A DNA stretch of 30,390 nt, taken from NCBI GenBank assembly GCA_905210855.1, contig CAJLYL010000011.1, positions 1 through 30,390 on the forward strand, written 5' to 3'. Positions 1-6,285 of this stretch are shown piece by piece. Origin of the DNA: an uncultured Clostridia bacterium. Its GTDB lineage: Bacteria > Bacillota > Clostridia > UMGS1810. The translations under genes were made by a program, and so were the position numbers. The notes beneath the pieces are model-generated. The model saw nothing but the letters and a program-made list of their open reading frames with translations, made no database searches and was not told the DNA's origin. How positions within the stretch are numbered: position 1 is the stretch's first letter; each line of letters starts with the position of its first letter.

Positions 1-66
1 TCCTTGTTTCCTGATATAGGTTTCGGTTGCTGCTGAAAAAATGGGGAAACTCAAAATTAAAAATCA

Positions 67-95
67 TTGACTTTTTGACAAAAACGCCTTATAAT
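67..95 (+). promoter_or_regulatory. sigma-A promoter for the small secreted ORF and secDF
   Basis: TTGACT at 67-72 and TATAAT at 90-95 are separated by 17 bp, a near-consensus sigma-A promoter. The start point would be near 102. No U-tailed terminator is visible between it and secD, so the transcript plausibly carries the 159-521 ORF and secD-secF together. A second TTGACA at 75-80 is only 9 bp from the -10 and cannot be its -35. Confidence 0.7.
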
Positions 96-158
96 AGATT
101 AGTATGGATTGTTGTGTGCAAACGCAAAAATGCAAAAAAATATTGTGGAGATGACGCG

Positions 159-521
159 ATGCAAAAGACAATTAAAAAGCTTTTTATTGCCGCTTTGTGC
201 GCGTCGGTTGTAATGTCATCTCTTGCCGCAGTAGTTGCGCGATATGATTATGACGGCGGCGGAGTATATTTTTCGGCATCGTTTAAGGGCGGATGCAGCA
301 TAAGAGACTATCAGAAACAATCGCTTGAGCCGCGGACAGGCTGCGACGACGAGCGCATTTGCGCGCCGGACGGCAATGCTGTGCCAAACCGCGGCGCGGA
401 CAGGCTTTTGCCTGCTGCCCCATATGACGGCTATGCCGCCGTATGCCGCGATTTTGACAGTCTGTTTGCTGTCAGCACCCATGACGGCACACGGCAAAAA
501 GCGTTTCATATGCGGATTTGA
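159..521 (+). CDS. small hypothetical secreted protein or leader ORF upstream of secDF
   Basis: A 120-residue ORF that I do not recognise. The ATG at 159 has a GTGGAG ribosome binding site 8 nt upstream; the frame is open further upstream (to 27), but that would place the start before the promoter. Residues 1-27 look like a Sec signal peptide: a lysine-rich start (MQKTIKK), a hydrophobic core (about 8-24), and an Ala-x-Ala-like end before Arg28. The rest is polar and cysteine-containing with no familiar domain. The other frames over 216-666 are also open, so a frameshifted or decaying gene is possible. It sits between a strong promoter and secD. By analogy with SecM and VemP it could be a Sec-monitoring leader peptide, but no RAPP-type or other known arrest motif is visible at its end. 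Confidence 0.45.
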   Translation: MQKTIKKLFIAALCASVVMSSLAAVVARYDYDGGGVYFSASFKGGCSIRDYQKQSLEPRTGCDDERICAPDGNAVPNRGADRLLPAAPYDGYAAVCRDFDSLFAVSTHDGTRQKAFHMRI

Positions 522-601
522 TATATGGACTGATGATTCAAAATCCGAACCCGTGCTTTTTTGCAATCTGCACGGCGCAGGACAGCAAATCGCTCGGCGG
601 T

Positions 602-673
602 ATATATTTTATTTGGGCTTGCTCAGACAGCTGTGCAGCAGCGCAGAACTCGCTCACACAAAATAAAATATAT
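602..673. repeat. inverted repeat upstream of secD (related to the 27371-27435 element)
   Basis: Perfect 13-bp arms at 602-614 and 661-673 (AT-rich, ending in ATATA) enclose a 46-nt GC-richer loop. No T-run follows, so it is not an ordinary terminator. The right arm and what follows it (ATATATCC then CCCTCGCC) resemble the right flank of the inverted repeat at 27417-27445 (ATATACC then GCTCGCC), so this is probably a diverged copy of one repeat family rather than a secD-specific element. In the mRNA it would fold between the leader ORF and secD. Confidence 0.5.
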
Positions 674-770
674 CCCCCTCGCCTTTTGGAAAATTGCAAA
701 AAGCAATGTTCGGATTTAATTTAAGCGAAGGCTTATATCAAATACGACAATTATCTTAGGAGGAAAACAA

Positions 771-2039
771 ATGAATTCAAAAAGCGTAGCTAAATTCAGC
801 ATTGTCATTGTTGTGATACTGGCTCTCTCCTACATCGCAGCATTTGGCTTGAATGTCGGCGGATATCAGATACCTGCCGCACTCGACGAGGAAAACGGCA
901 TCAGGAGAGGTCTTGACCTCGCCGGCGGTTCGTACATCGTGTTTGAGGCAGACACAGACGAGGCTGTTACAGACAGCGATATGCAGGCGGTTATCTCCGT
1001 TTTGCGTAACAGACTCGACAGCCAGGGATTCTATGAGGCTGAGGTTTCAAGACAGAATGACAAGAGAGTAAGAGTGGAAATTCCGGCAGTGGAAAACCCG
1101 GACGAGGCTGTGAAGATGCTCGGCGCAACCGCAAAGCTCGAATTTGTGGACAAAGACGGCAATGTAGTCCTCTCCGGCGGAGAGGATGTTAAGAGTGCGT
1201 CCGCGGCATACGAAGCAGTGGACAGCACAGGAAAGAAAGGTCACATTGTAAAACTCGAACTCACAAACGAAGGCAGCCAAAAATTTGCCGAGGCAACAGG
1301 CAGAATATCGGGTTATGCAAGCGGCGAAAACTACATTTCAATCCAGCTGGACGGAAATGTAATCTCCAGCCCGAGCGTAAAAGAGCAGATCAACTCAACA
1401 GACTGCATCATCGAAGGCGACTTTGACAGCGAGAGCGCAAAGACGCTTGCCGGACAGATTCAGTCAGGTCAGCTGCCGTTCTCACTCAAGGTTGCCGAGA
1501 TGAGAAGCATAGGCGCACAGCTCGGTGAAAAGGCGCTCACAAACAGCCTTAAAGCCGGACTCATCGGTCTGATACTCGTTATAGTATTCATGGTAGTTAT
1601 GTACAGAATGTGCGGATTCATCGCGTCAATAGCGCTCATAGGCTATGTATCCATAGTTATGCTCCTGCTGGGACTGCTCAGAGTAAACCTCACTCTCCCG
1701 GGCATAGGCGGTATCATCCTCACCATAGGTACCGCGGTAGACGCAAATGTAATTATATTTGAGAGAGTAAAAGAGGAGCTTAAGCTCGGCAAGACCCTCA
1801 GAGCGTCCGTTGACGCCGGCTTTAACAGAGCGTTCACGGCTATCCTCGACTCCAATATTACCACACTCATTGCCGCAGTTGTGCTCTATCTGTTCGGAAC
1901 AGGCACAATCAAAGGCTTTGCGGTAACCCTCGGCATCGGTACAATCGTAAGTATGTTCACCGCTATATTCGTTACAAGATTTTTACTTCGTCAGATGATC
2001 GGATTCAACATCAAGAATCCTAAGCTGTACAGTGCCTAA
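771..2039 (+). CDS. secD: protein translocase subunit SecD
   Basis: Encodes the 422-residue SecD half of the SecDF proton-driven accessory complex, which helps complete protein export through SecYEG in the cytoplasmic membrane. A first membrane segment lies at about residues 7-26. The conserved GLDLAGG block is at about 46-52 and starts the large extracytoplasmic region. A C-terminal bundle of five membrane segments begins near residue 260. The GTAVDANVIIFERV motif contains the conserved Asp324 used in proton coupling. The start has a full TTAGGAGG site 7 nt upstream. The secF ribosome binding site overlaps the secD stop codon, so the two genes are translationally linked. The family is clear and nothing appears truncated. 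Confidence 0.97.
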   Translation: MNSKSVAKFSIVIVVILALSYIAAFGLNVGGYQIPAALDEENGIRRGLDLAGGSYIVFEADTDEAVTDSDMQAVISVLRNRLDSQGFYEAEVSRQNDKRVRVEIPAVENPDEAVKMLGATAKLEFVDKDGNVVLSGGEDVKSASAAYEAVDSTGKKGHIVKLELTNEGSQKFAEATGRISGYASGENYISIQLDGNVISSPSVKEQINSTDCIIEGDFDSESAKTLAGQIQSGQLPFSLKVAEMRSIGAQLGEKALTNSLKAGLIGLILVIVFMVVMYRMCGFIASIALIGYVSIVMLLLGLLRVNLTLPGIGGIILTIGTAVDANVIIFERVKEELKLGKTLRASVDAGFNRAFTAILDSNITTLIAAVVLYLFGTGTIKGFAVTLGIGTIVSMFTAIFVTRFLLRQMIGFNIKNPKLYSA

Positions 2040-2053
2040 GGAGGAATGAGAAA

Positions 2054-2923
2054 ATGTTTAATATTATAGAAAACAAAAAGATATTCTTTATCATCTCCGC
2101 AGTTATAATTGCTGCCGGAATAGTAGGTTTCATAGTAAACGGCGGTTTCAACACAGATATCGACTTCACGGGCGGATCCGAAGTGTATGTTGACCTCGGC
2201 ACAGAGTATGACGAAAACGCTATCAGAGATGCCGTAAAAGGCATTGACGGCGTGAGCGTATCCACCGTTCAGAAATCGGACGGAAACAACGCCGTAATCA
2301 GAACAACAGAACTTTCCATGGATCAGAAAGTTGCCGTTCAGGACGCAATAAAAGAGAAGTTTGCCGACGCAAACATCCTCTCCGTGGACAATGTGAGCGC
2401 ATCATCGGGTGCAGACCTCTGGAACAACGCGGCTATGTCAATAGTAATAGCGGTTGTGCTCATGCTGATATACATCACATTCAGATTTGAGCTGCTCACA
2501 GGTCTTTCCGCAGTTATGGCACTCTGCCACGATATGCTGGTTATGATGAGCATCTACGCTATATTCCGCCTGCCGGTGAACACATCGTTCATCGCCGCGA
2601 TACTCACAATCCTCGGTTACTCAATCAATGCAACAATAGTTGTGTTTGACCGCATAAGAGAGAACACAAGATTCCTCAGAAAAGAATCTTTCATAGATGT
2701 TGCTAACAGGAGCATATGGCAGACTATGGCGAGATCTATCAACACTTCAATAACAACTCTTATAACACTTGTTTGCCTGTACATCCTGGGTGTACCGTCA
2801 ATCAAAGAGTTTGCCCTGCCGCTTATCGTCGGCGCGGTTTGCGGATGCTATTCTTCCGTATTCCTTGCAAGCTCGTTCTGGGTACTCTTTAAGGGTAAGA
2901 GCGCAAAGGTTGTTGCGAAATAA
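2054..2923 (+). CDS. secF: protein translocase subunit SecF
   Basis: Encodes 289 residues, the normal length for a separate SecF, the partner of SecD in the membrane. It has a first membrane segment at about 10-27, the FTGG block near 37-40, an extracytoplasmic domain to about residue 125, and five C-terminal membrane segments. The conserved GYSINATIVVFDRIREN motif carries the SecF counterpart of the SecD proton-coupling site. AAGGAGG at 2038-2044 overlaps the secD stop and lies 9 nt before the ATG. The transcript should end at the strong hairpin at 3105-3150. Confidence 0.97.
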   Translation: MFNIIENKKIFFIISAVIIAAGIVGFIVNGGFNTDIDFTGGSEVYVDLGTEYDENAIRDAVKGIDGVSVSTVQKSDGNNAVIRTTELSMDQKVAVQDAIKEKFADANILSVDNVSASSGADLWNNAAMSIVIAVVLMLIYITFRFELLTGLSAVMALCHDMLVMMSIYAIFRLPVNTSFIAAILTILGYSINATIVVFDRIRENTRFLRKESFIDVANRSIWQTMARSINTSITTLITLVCLYILGVPSIKEFALPLIVGAVCGCYSSVFLASSFWVLFKGKSAKVVAK

Positions 2924-2938
2924 TTTGTTCGTTGATTG

Positions 2939-3104
2939 ACAACCCCTCAGTCAGCCTTAATTGAATATTATTTTGTAAAAATAATATTCAATAGTCTGCC
3001 AGCTCCCCTTGCACAGGGGAGCCTCACTGAAAAGCAAGACTTTCAAAAAGTATTAAGTTTTATTCATCACAATACTTCAAAATCAATGGCAACTGAGGGG
3101 TTGT
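2939..3104. repeat. 166-bp miniature inverted-repeat element
   Basis: Perfect 13-bp terminal inverted repeats (ACAACCCCTCAGT at 2939-2951; its complement at 3092-3104) bound a non-coding element. Inside are a perfect 15-bp AT-rich hairpin (arms 2960-2974 and 2978-2992, 3-nt loop) and an 8-bp GC hairpin (3002-3009 and 3015-3022). The CCTCAGTCA end and the GCTCCCCTTG...GGGGAGC hairpin look like the short palindromic repeats common between genes in Clostridia. Related pieces occur at about 5306-5396 and 29458-29543. It directly abuts the terminator that begins at 3105. Confidence 0.75.
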
Positions 3105-3150
3105 AAAAAGCACCACACATCTGCAACTTGCGGATGTGTGGTGCTTTTTT
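3105..3150. terminator. bidirectional intrinsic terminator between secF and the EF-G-like gene
   Basis: Perfect 17-bp stem (3105-3121 with 3133-3149) and an 11-nt loop. The stem has an A-run on its left and a T-run on its right, so it can stop transcription both from secF (plus) and from the convergent EF-G-like gene (minus), which ends at 3164. Confidence 0.92.
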
Positions 3151-3163
3151 GTATCCTATATCA

Positions 3164-5230
3164 TCACGCCTTCTTTGACGCCTCTATCACCTTGTCGGCA
3201 ACCGCCGAGGGAGCCGTCTCATACCTGGAGAACTCAAAGGTAAAGCTGCCCCTGCCTTTGCTCATGGAGCGCAGGTCGGTCGCATATCTGTGCATCTCCG
3301 ACACCGGCACTTCCGCCTCCACCAGGCTGAGTCCGTCACGGTCGCTCTCGCCCATTCCCATTATCTGACCGCGGCGCTTGTTTATATCGCCGATGATGTC
3401 GCCCATTATGTTCTCGGGCACATACACTTTCAGATAGCCGATAGGTTCGAGCAGCACGGGTTTAGCCTGTTTCATGCCTTCTTTATACGCTATGGACGCA
3501 GCTGTCTTAAACGCAATCTCGGACGAATCTACGGGGTGATACGAACCGTCGAGCAATGTCGCCTTCAGGTTCACCACGGGATAACCGGCAAGTACGCCGT
3601 GCTCGCAGCTGTCGCGCAGCCCCTTTTCCACCGCCGGAAAATAGTTTTTCGGCACACTGCCGCCGAATACCTGCTCCTCAAAAATCATGTCCTCGGTAAG
3701 TCCGGGTTCAAATTTAATCTTAACATGACCGTACTGTCCGCTGCCGCCGGACTGTTTCTTGTGTTTGCCCTCGACAGTCGCCGTGCCGAGGATGGTCTCT
3801 CTGTAAGGTACAATCGGTTCTTCAAGCTTAACATTCACGCCGAATTTTGCCTTAAGTTTGCTCACTATGACATCTATGTGCTGCTCGCCCTGACCGTTGA
3901 TGAGGGTCTGCTTGGTTTCCGAATTGTTGGTAACGGAGAATGTGGGATCCTCGTCCGTGAGTTTCATCAGACCGCCGGCGATTTTCTCCTCGTCACCCTT
4001 TGCGAGCGGATACACCGCCATAGATATGACGGGCGACGGGAACTCTATGCCGCTGAGGATGATGTTTTTGTTCTCAGCGCAGAGCGTGTCGCCGGTCTTG
4101 GTTTTGTCAAGTTTAGACACAACGCCTATGTCGCCTGCCACAACTTCCTTAACCTCGACCTGCTTTTTGCCGATGAGGGTGTATATTTTTCCTATGCGCT
4201 CATATGTATCCTTGTTTGGGTTATACAGAGTGCTGTCTGCCTTCACACTGCCGGAGTACACGCGGAACAGCGACATCTTGCCCACATACGGGTCGGCAAC
4301 CGTCTTAAAGACTATTGCGGAAGTGGTGTCCTGTGCGTCCTGGACAACTTCCACCGGCTCGCCCGACTTGGAGTCGTGCGCCACCTCGGTAATCTCGTTG
4401 GGATTCGGCAGATACTTGCCTATGCCGTCCATAAGGCTCATCACGCCGACATTCTCCTGACCCGTGCCGCAATATACGGGGAAAATGCTGCCGTCCTTTA
4501 CGCCTTTTCTTATGGCCTGTTTTATCTCGTCAAAGGTAAATTCCTCGCCGTTGAAATACTTGTTCATGAGGGCGTCGTCCGTCTCGGCAACCGCTTCCAT
4601 AATCATCTCGCGCAGCGGTGCGACAGTCTCCTCCATGCCATCCGGCACGGGGATATCTATCCTGTCTATGCCCTCGTAACGGCGCGCCGTCATGTCAACT
4701 ATGTCCACAAATCCTTTGAACTTTTCGCCCTCTTTGATGGGTATTACAAACGGCGTTATCGCCTTGCCGAATTTCTCTTTCATCTGCTCCAGGGTTTTCA
4801 TGTAGTCCGCGCGGTCGTCGTCCATCTTGTTTACAAAGAAAACCGTGGGCACGCCCTTTGCGCGCGCATAGGAGAACACCTGTTCCGTGCCGACCGACAC
4901 TCCGCTTCTGCCGCTGAGCACAATGAGTGCGGAATCCGCGGCGCGCAGCCCCTCTTTTACCTCGCCGACAAAATCGAAATATCCGGGGGTGTCTATGATA
5001 TTGTACTTCATGCCCTTCCATTCTATCGGAATCATCGACATCTGAATAGATATCTGCCGTTTGATCTCCTCGGGATCATAGTCCGACACGGTGCTGCCGT
5101 CCGCCACTCTGCCCATTCTGTCAACAGCGCCGCTGTTGAGAAGCATTGCCTCTGCAAGAGTGGTTTTGCCGCATTTGCCGTGACCCATCATTACCACATT
5201 TCTGATACTGTCCATGTTATACTTGCCCAT
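3164..5230 (-). CDS. EF-G-like translational GTPase (EF-G2 type)
   Basis: A 688-residue elongation factor G paralogue that should act on the ribosome in the cytoplasm. The GTPase domain has a P-loop GHGKCGKT (16-23), the DTPG block (80-83) and NKMD (134-137). Domains II to V follow, and the full family length is present. In canonical EF-G the DTPG block is followed by the catalytic His (DTPGHVDF); here it is Tyr84 (DTPGYFDF). With the altered P-loop, this places it in the EF-G-like/FusA2 group rather than the main EF-G. Related Bacteroides EF-G2 is reported to support translocation without GTP hydrolysis; that similarity is recalled, not tested. The start has AAAGGAGGA 7 nt upstream. It stands alone, with no rpsL, rpsG or tuf nearby, which also argues against the housekeeping fusA. 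Confidence 0.88.
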   Translation of the reverse strand: MGKYNMDSIRNVVMMGHGKCGKTTLAEAMLLNSGAVDRMGRVADGSTVSDYDPEEIKRQISIQMSMIPIEWKGMKYNIIDTPGYFDFVGEVKEGLRAADSALIVLSGRSGVSVGTEQVFSYARAKGVPTVFFVNKMDDDRADYMKTLEQMKEKFGKAITPFVIPIKEGEKFKGFVDIVDMTARRYEGIDRIDIPVPDGMEETVAPLREMIMEAVAETDDALMNKYFNGEEFTFDEIKQAIRKGVKDGSIFPVYCGTGQENVGVMSLMDGIGKYLPNPNEITEVAHDSKSGEPVEVVQDAQDTTSAIVFKTVADPYVGKMSLFRVYSGSVKADSTLYNPNKDTYERIGKIYTLIGKKQVEVKEVVAGDIGVVSKLDKTKTGDTLCAENKNIILSGIEFPSPVISMAVYPLAKGDEEKIAGGLMKLTDEDPTFSVTNNSETKQTLINGQGEQHIDVIVSKLKAKFGVNVKLEEPIVPYRETILGTATVEGKHKKQSGGSGQYGHVKIKFEPGLTEDMIFEEQVFGGSVPKNYFPAVEKGLRDSCEHGVLAGYPVVNLKATLLDGSYHPVDSSEIAFKTAASIAYKEGMKQAKPVLLEPIGYLKVYVPENIMGDIIGDINKRRGQIMGMGESDRDGLSLVEAEVPVSEMHRYATDLRSMSKGRGSFTFEFSRYETAPSAVADKVIEASKKA

Positions 5231-5305
5231 TGCCGATTCCTCCTTTTGATTGTCTGATAGTTATCAGTATGAATTTTATTGTTATTTGAAATACAAACAA
5301 CTTAT

Positions 5306-5396
5306 GAGCCTTCCACTTGAGGGGAAGGTGTCAGTCTGTTTATGCAGGCGTGCCCTATTTCATAACGCTCACTTCATGAGCCTTACCTTACATTAT
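5306..5396. repeat. degenerate copy of the intergenic hairpin repeat
   Basis: Contains a small hairpin (CCTTCC at 5309-5314 with GGAAGG at 5323-5328) followed by GTGTCAGTC. The same layout (hairpin with a TTGAGG core, then GTCA) is seen in the complement of the repeat at 29458-29543. The borders are uncertain. The surrounding 5231-5562 stretch otherwise holds no gene that I can support. Confidence 0.4.
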
Positions 5397-5400
5397 ATTT

Positions 5401-5429
5401 ATTTTATATCATTTAACCAACAAAAGCAA
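5401..5429 (-). promoter_or_regulatory. possible promoter of the EF-G-like gene
   Basis: On the minus strand TTGCTT (5429-5424) and TAAAAT (5406-5401) are 17 bp apart. This would give a leader of about 165 nt that contains the degenerate repeat at 5306-5396 and, near the start codon, the short palindrome CTGATA-GT-TATCAG (5254-5267). Only moderately close to consensus. Confidence 0.4.
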
Positions 5430-5562
5430 GATTTTCATGGTAAAACTTTATGCAATATTTTTATGAAAAATGCATATAACCCCCAAAAGCGCCGTGAAAA
5501 GCCGTTTTGACGTCTCGGCGGACTTCGGAGGGAAAAAAGCGCAAAATTTTTTCAAAAAAAGC

Positions 5563-5594
5563 TTGCAAAATGACCGCGGATATGATATTATAAT
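5563..5594 (+). promoter_or_regulatory. promoter of tRNA-Leu
   Basis: TTGCAA at 5563-5568 and TATTAT at 5586-5591 are 17 bp apart; an overlapping TATAAT lies at 5589-5594. It is 27-30 nt upstream of the tRNA 5' end, as expected for a tRNA gene with a short 5' leader. Confidence 0.6.
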
Positions 5595-5620
5595 AAGGTA
5601 GCGTTTACATCTTAATATTC

Positions 5621-5707
5621 GCCGGTGTGATGGAATTGGCAGACGTGCAAGACTCAAAATCTTGTGGTAGCAATACCGTGTCGGTTCGACCCCGACCACC
5701 GGCACCA
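5621..5707 (+). tRNA. tRNA-Leu, anticodon CAA
   Basis: An 87-nt class II tRNA. The acceptor stem GCCGGTG pairs with CACCGGC, followed by A and an encoded CCA (5705-5707). The anticodon stem CAAGA/TCTTG (5648-5652, 5660-5664) holds the loop CTCAAAA with anticodon CAA at 5655-5657, which reads UUG leucine codons. The long variable arm typical of tRNA-Leu and the GGTTCGACC T-arm are present. Confidence 0.96.
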
Positions 5708-5710
5708 CGT

Positions 5711-5739
5711 CGGAGCAAAGTTCGCTTTGCTCCGTTTTT
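5711..5739 (+). terminator. intrinsic terminator of tRNA-Leu
   Basis: Perfect 10-bp stem (5711-5720 with 5725-5734), a stable TTCG tetraloop and five Ts, starting 4 nt after the CCA end. Confidence 0.93.
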
Positions 5740-5921
5740 CTATGCAGAAAAACATCCGCCCGCTTCCTTGCTCCTCCTCTTTCGAAAAAAGGCACGCTCG
5801 GCTCGCCTGTTCGCTTGCAAGCGCGCTTACGACGGCTCACTTTCGCTACCACCTTTTTGCGAGAGCGACTGCGGCGCGTGAAATATCCGCTGCGCAATGT
5901 GAAATGCGGCACCGTCCGCGG

Positions 5922-6278
5922 TCACTGCACCCCAAAGCACTCTTTAATAAGGGCTGTGAGCTTGCCGTACTCCGCCTCAACCGCGCCATACATTGCCTTG
6001 GCTTCATCAAAGCCGCCTGCGCGCAGCAGCTCCGTCATATCGGAGCTGACAGAGCCGAGGTCGCCGTAACCGAGGTTTTGGCACACGCCTTTGAGCGTGT
6101 GCGCCGCACGAAAAGCCTCCTCGCAGCTGCCTGATTCAAACGCCGCTTTCAGCCCCGAAAAACTCGGGTCGCTCAAAAACTTTTTGCCGAACCGCTCTGC
6201 CATTGCCTCGCCGCCGAATCTTTTTACAACGTCGCCGTAATCTCCGCCGATTTTCTCGTAAAATTCCTTCATCGTCAT
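5922..6278 (-). CDS. HPt (histidine phosphotransfer) domain protein
   Basis: A 118-residue stand-alone HPt domain. The signature AAHTLKGVCQNLG places the phosphoaccepting histidine at residue 60, with the usual Lys63-Gly64 just after it. The rest is a short all-helical bundle, the normal size for HPt. It begins 7 nt after the stop of the hybrid kinase. GAAGGG lies 11 nt upstream of the ATG at 6278; a second ATG at 6272 is a weaker choice. Its position as the last gene of the operon suggests that it carries phosphate from the kinase receiver (Asp766) to another receiver, most simply that of the GGDEF/HD-GYP protein encoded first in the operon. That target is inferred from gene order only. Confidence 0.93.
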   Translation of the reverse strand: MTMKEFYEKIGGDYGDVVKRFGGEAMAERFGKKFLSDPSFSGLKAAFESGSCEEAFRAAHTLKGVCQNLGYGDLGSVSSDMTELLRAGGFDEAKAMYGAVEAEYGKLTALIKECFGVQ

Positions 6279-6285
6279 TATTTGT

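Noticed and set aside
75..95. TTGACA at 75-80 as the -35 of the first promoter
   Set aside because: Only 9 bp from the TATAAT; TTGACT at 67-72 has the correct 17-bp spacing.
216..566. Minus-strand ORF opposite the small secreted ORF
   Set aside because: No ribosome binding site or promoter. The plus strand has promoter, binding site and signal peptide; still, several open frames here leave some doubt.
602..673. Terminator between the leader ORF and secD
   Set aside because: The stem is AT-rich with a 46-nt loop and is followed by CCCCCTC rather than a T-run.
3290..5257. 655-residue plus-strand ORF opposite the EF-G-like gene
   Set aside because: It is antisense to a complete, motif-bearing GTPase. 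Its His/Tyr/Val-rich composition is typical of a shadow frame, and it has no domain.
5627..6134. ORFs running through the tRNA-Leu gene
   Set aside because: They read through the tRNA and its terminator, have no ribosome binding site and no recognisable protein features. The 5740-5921 gap therefore holds nothing I can support.
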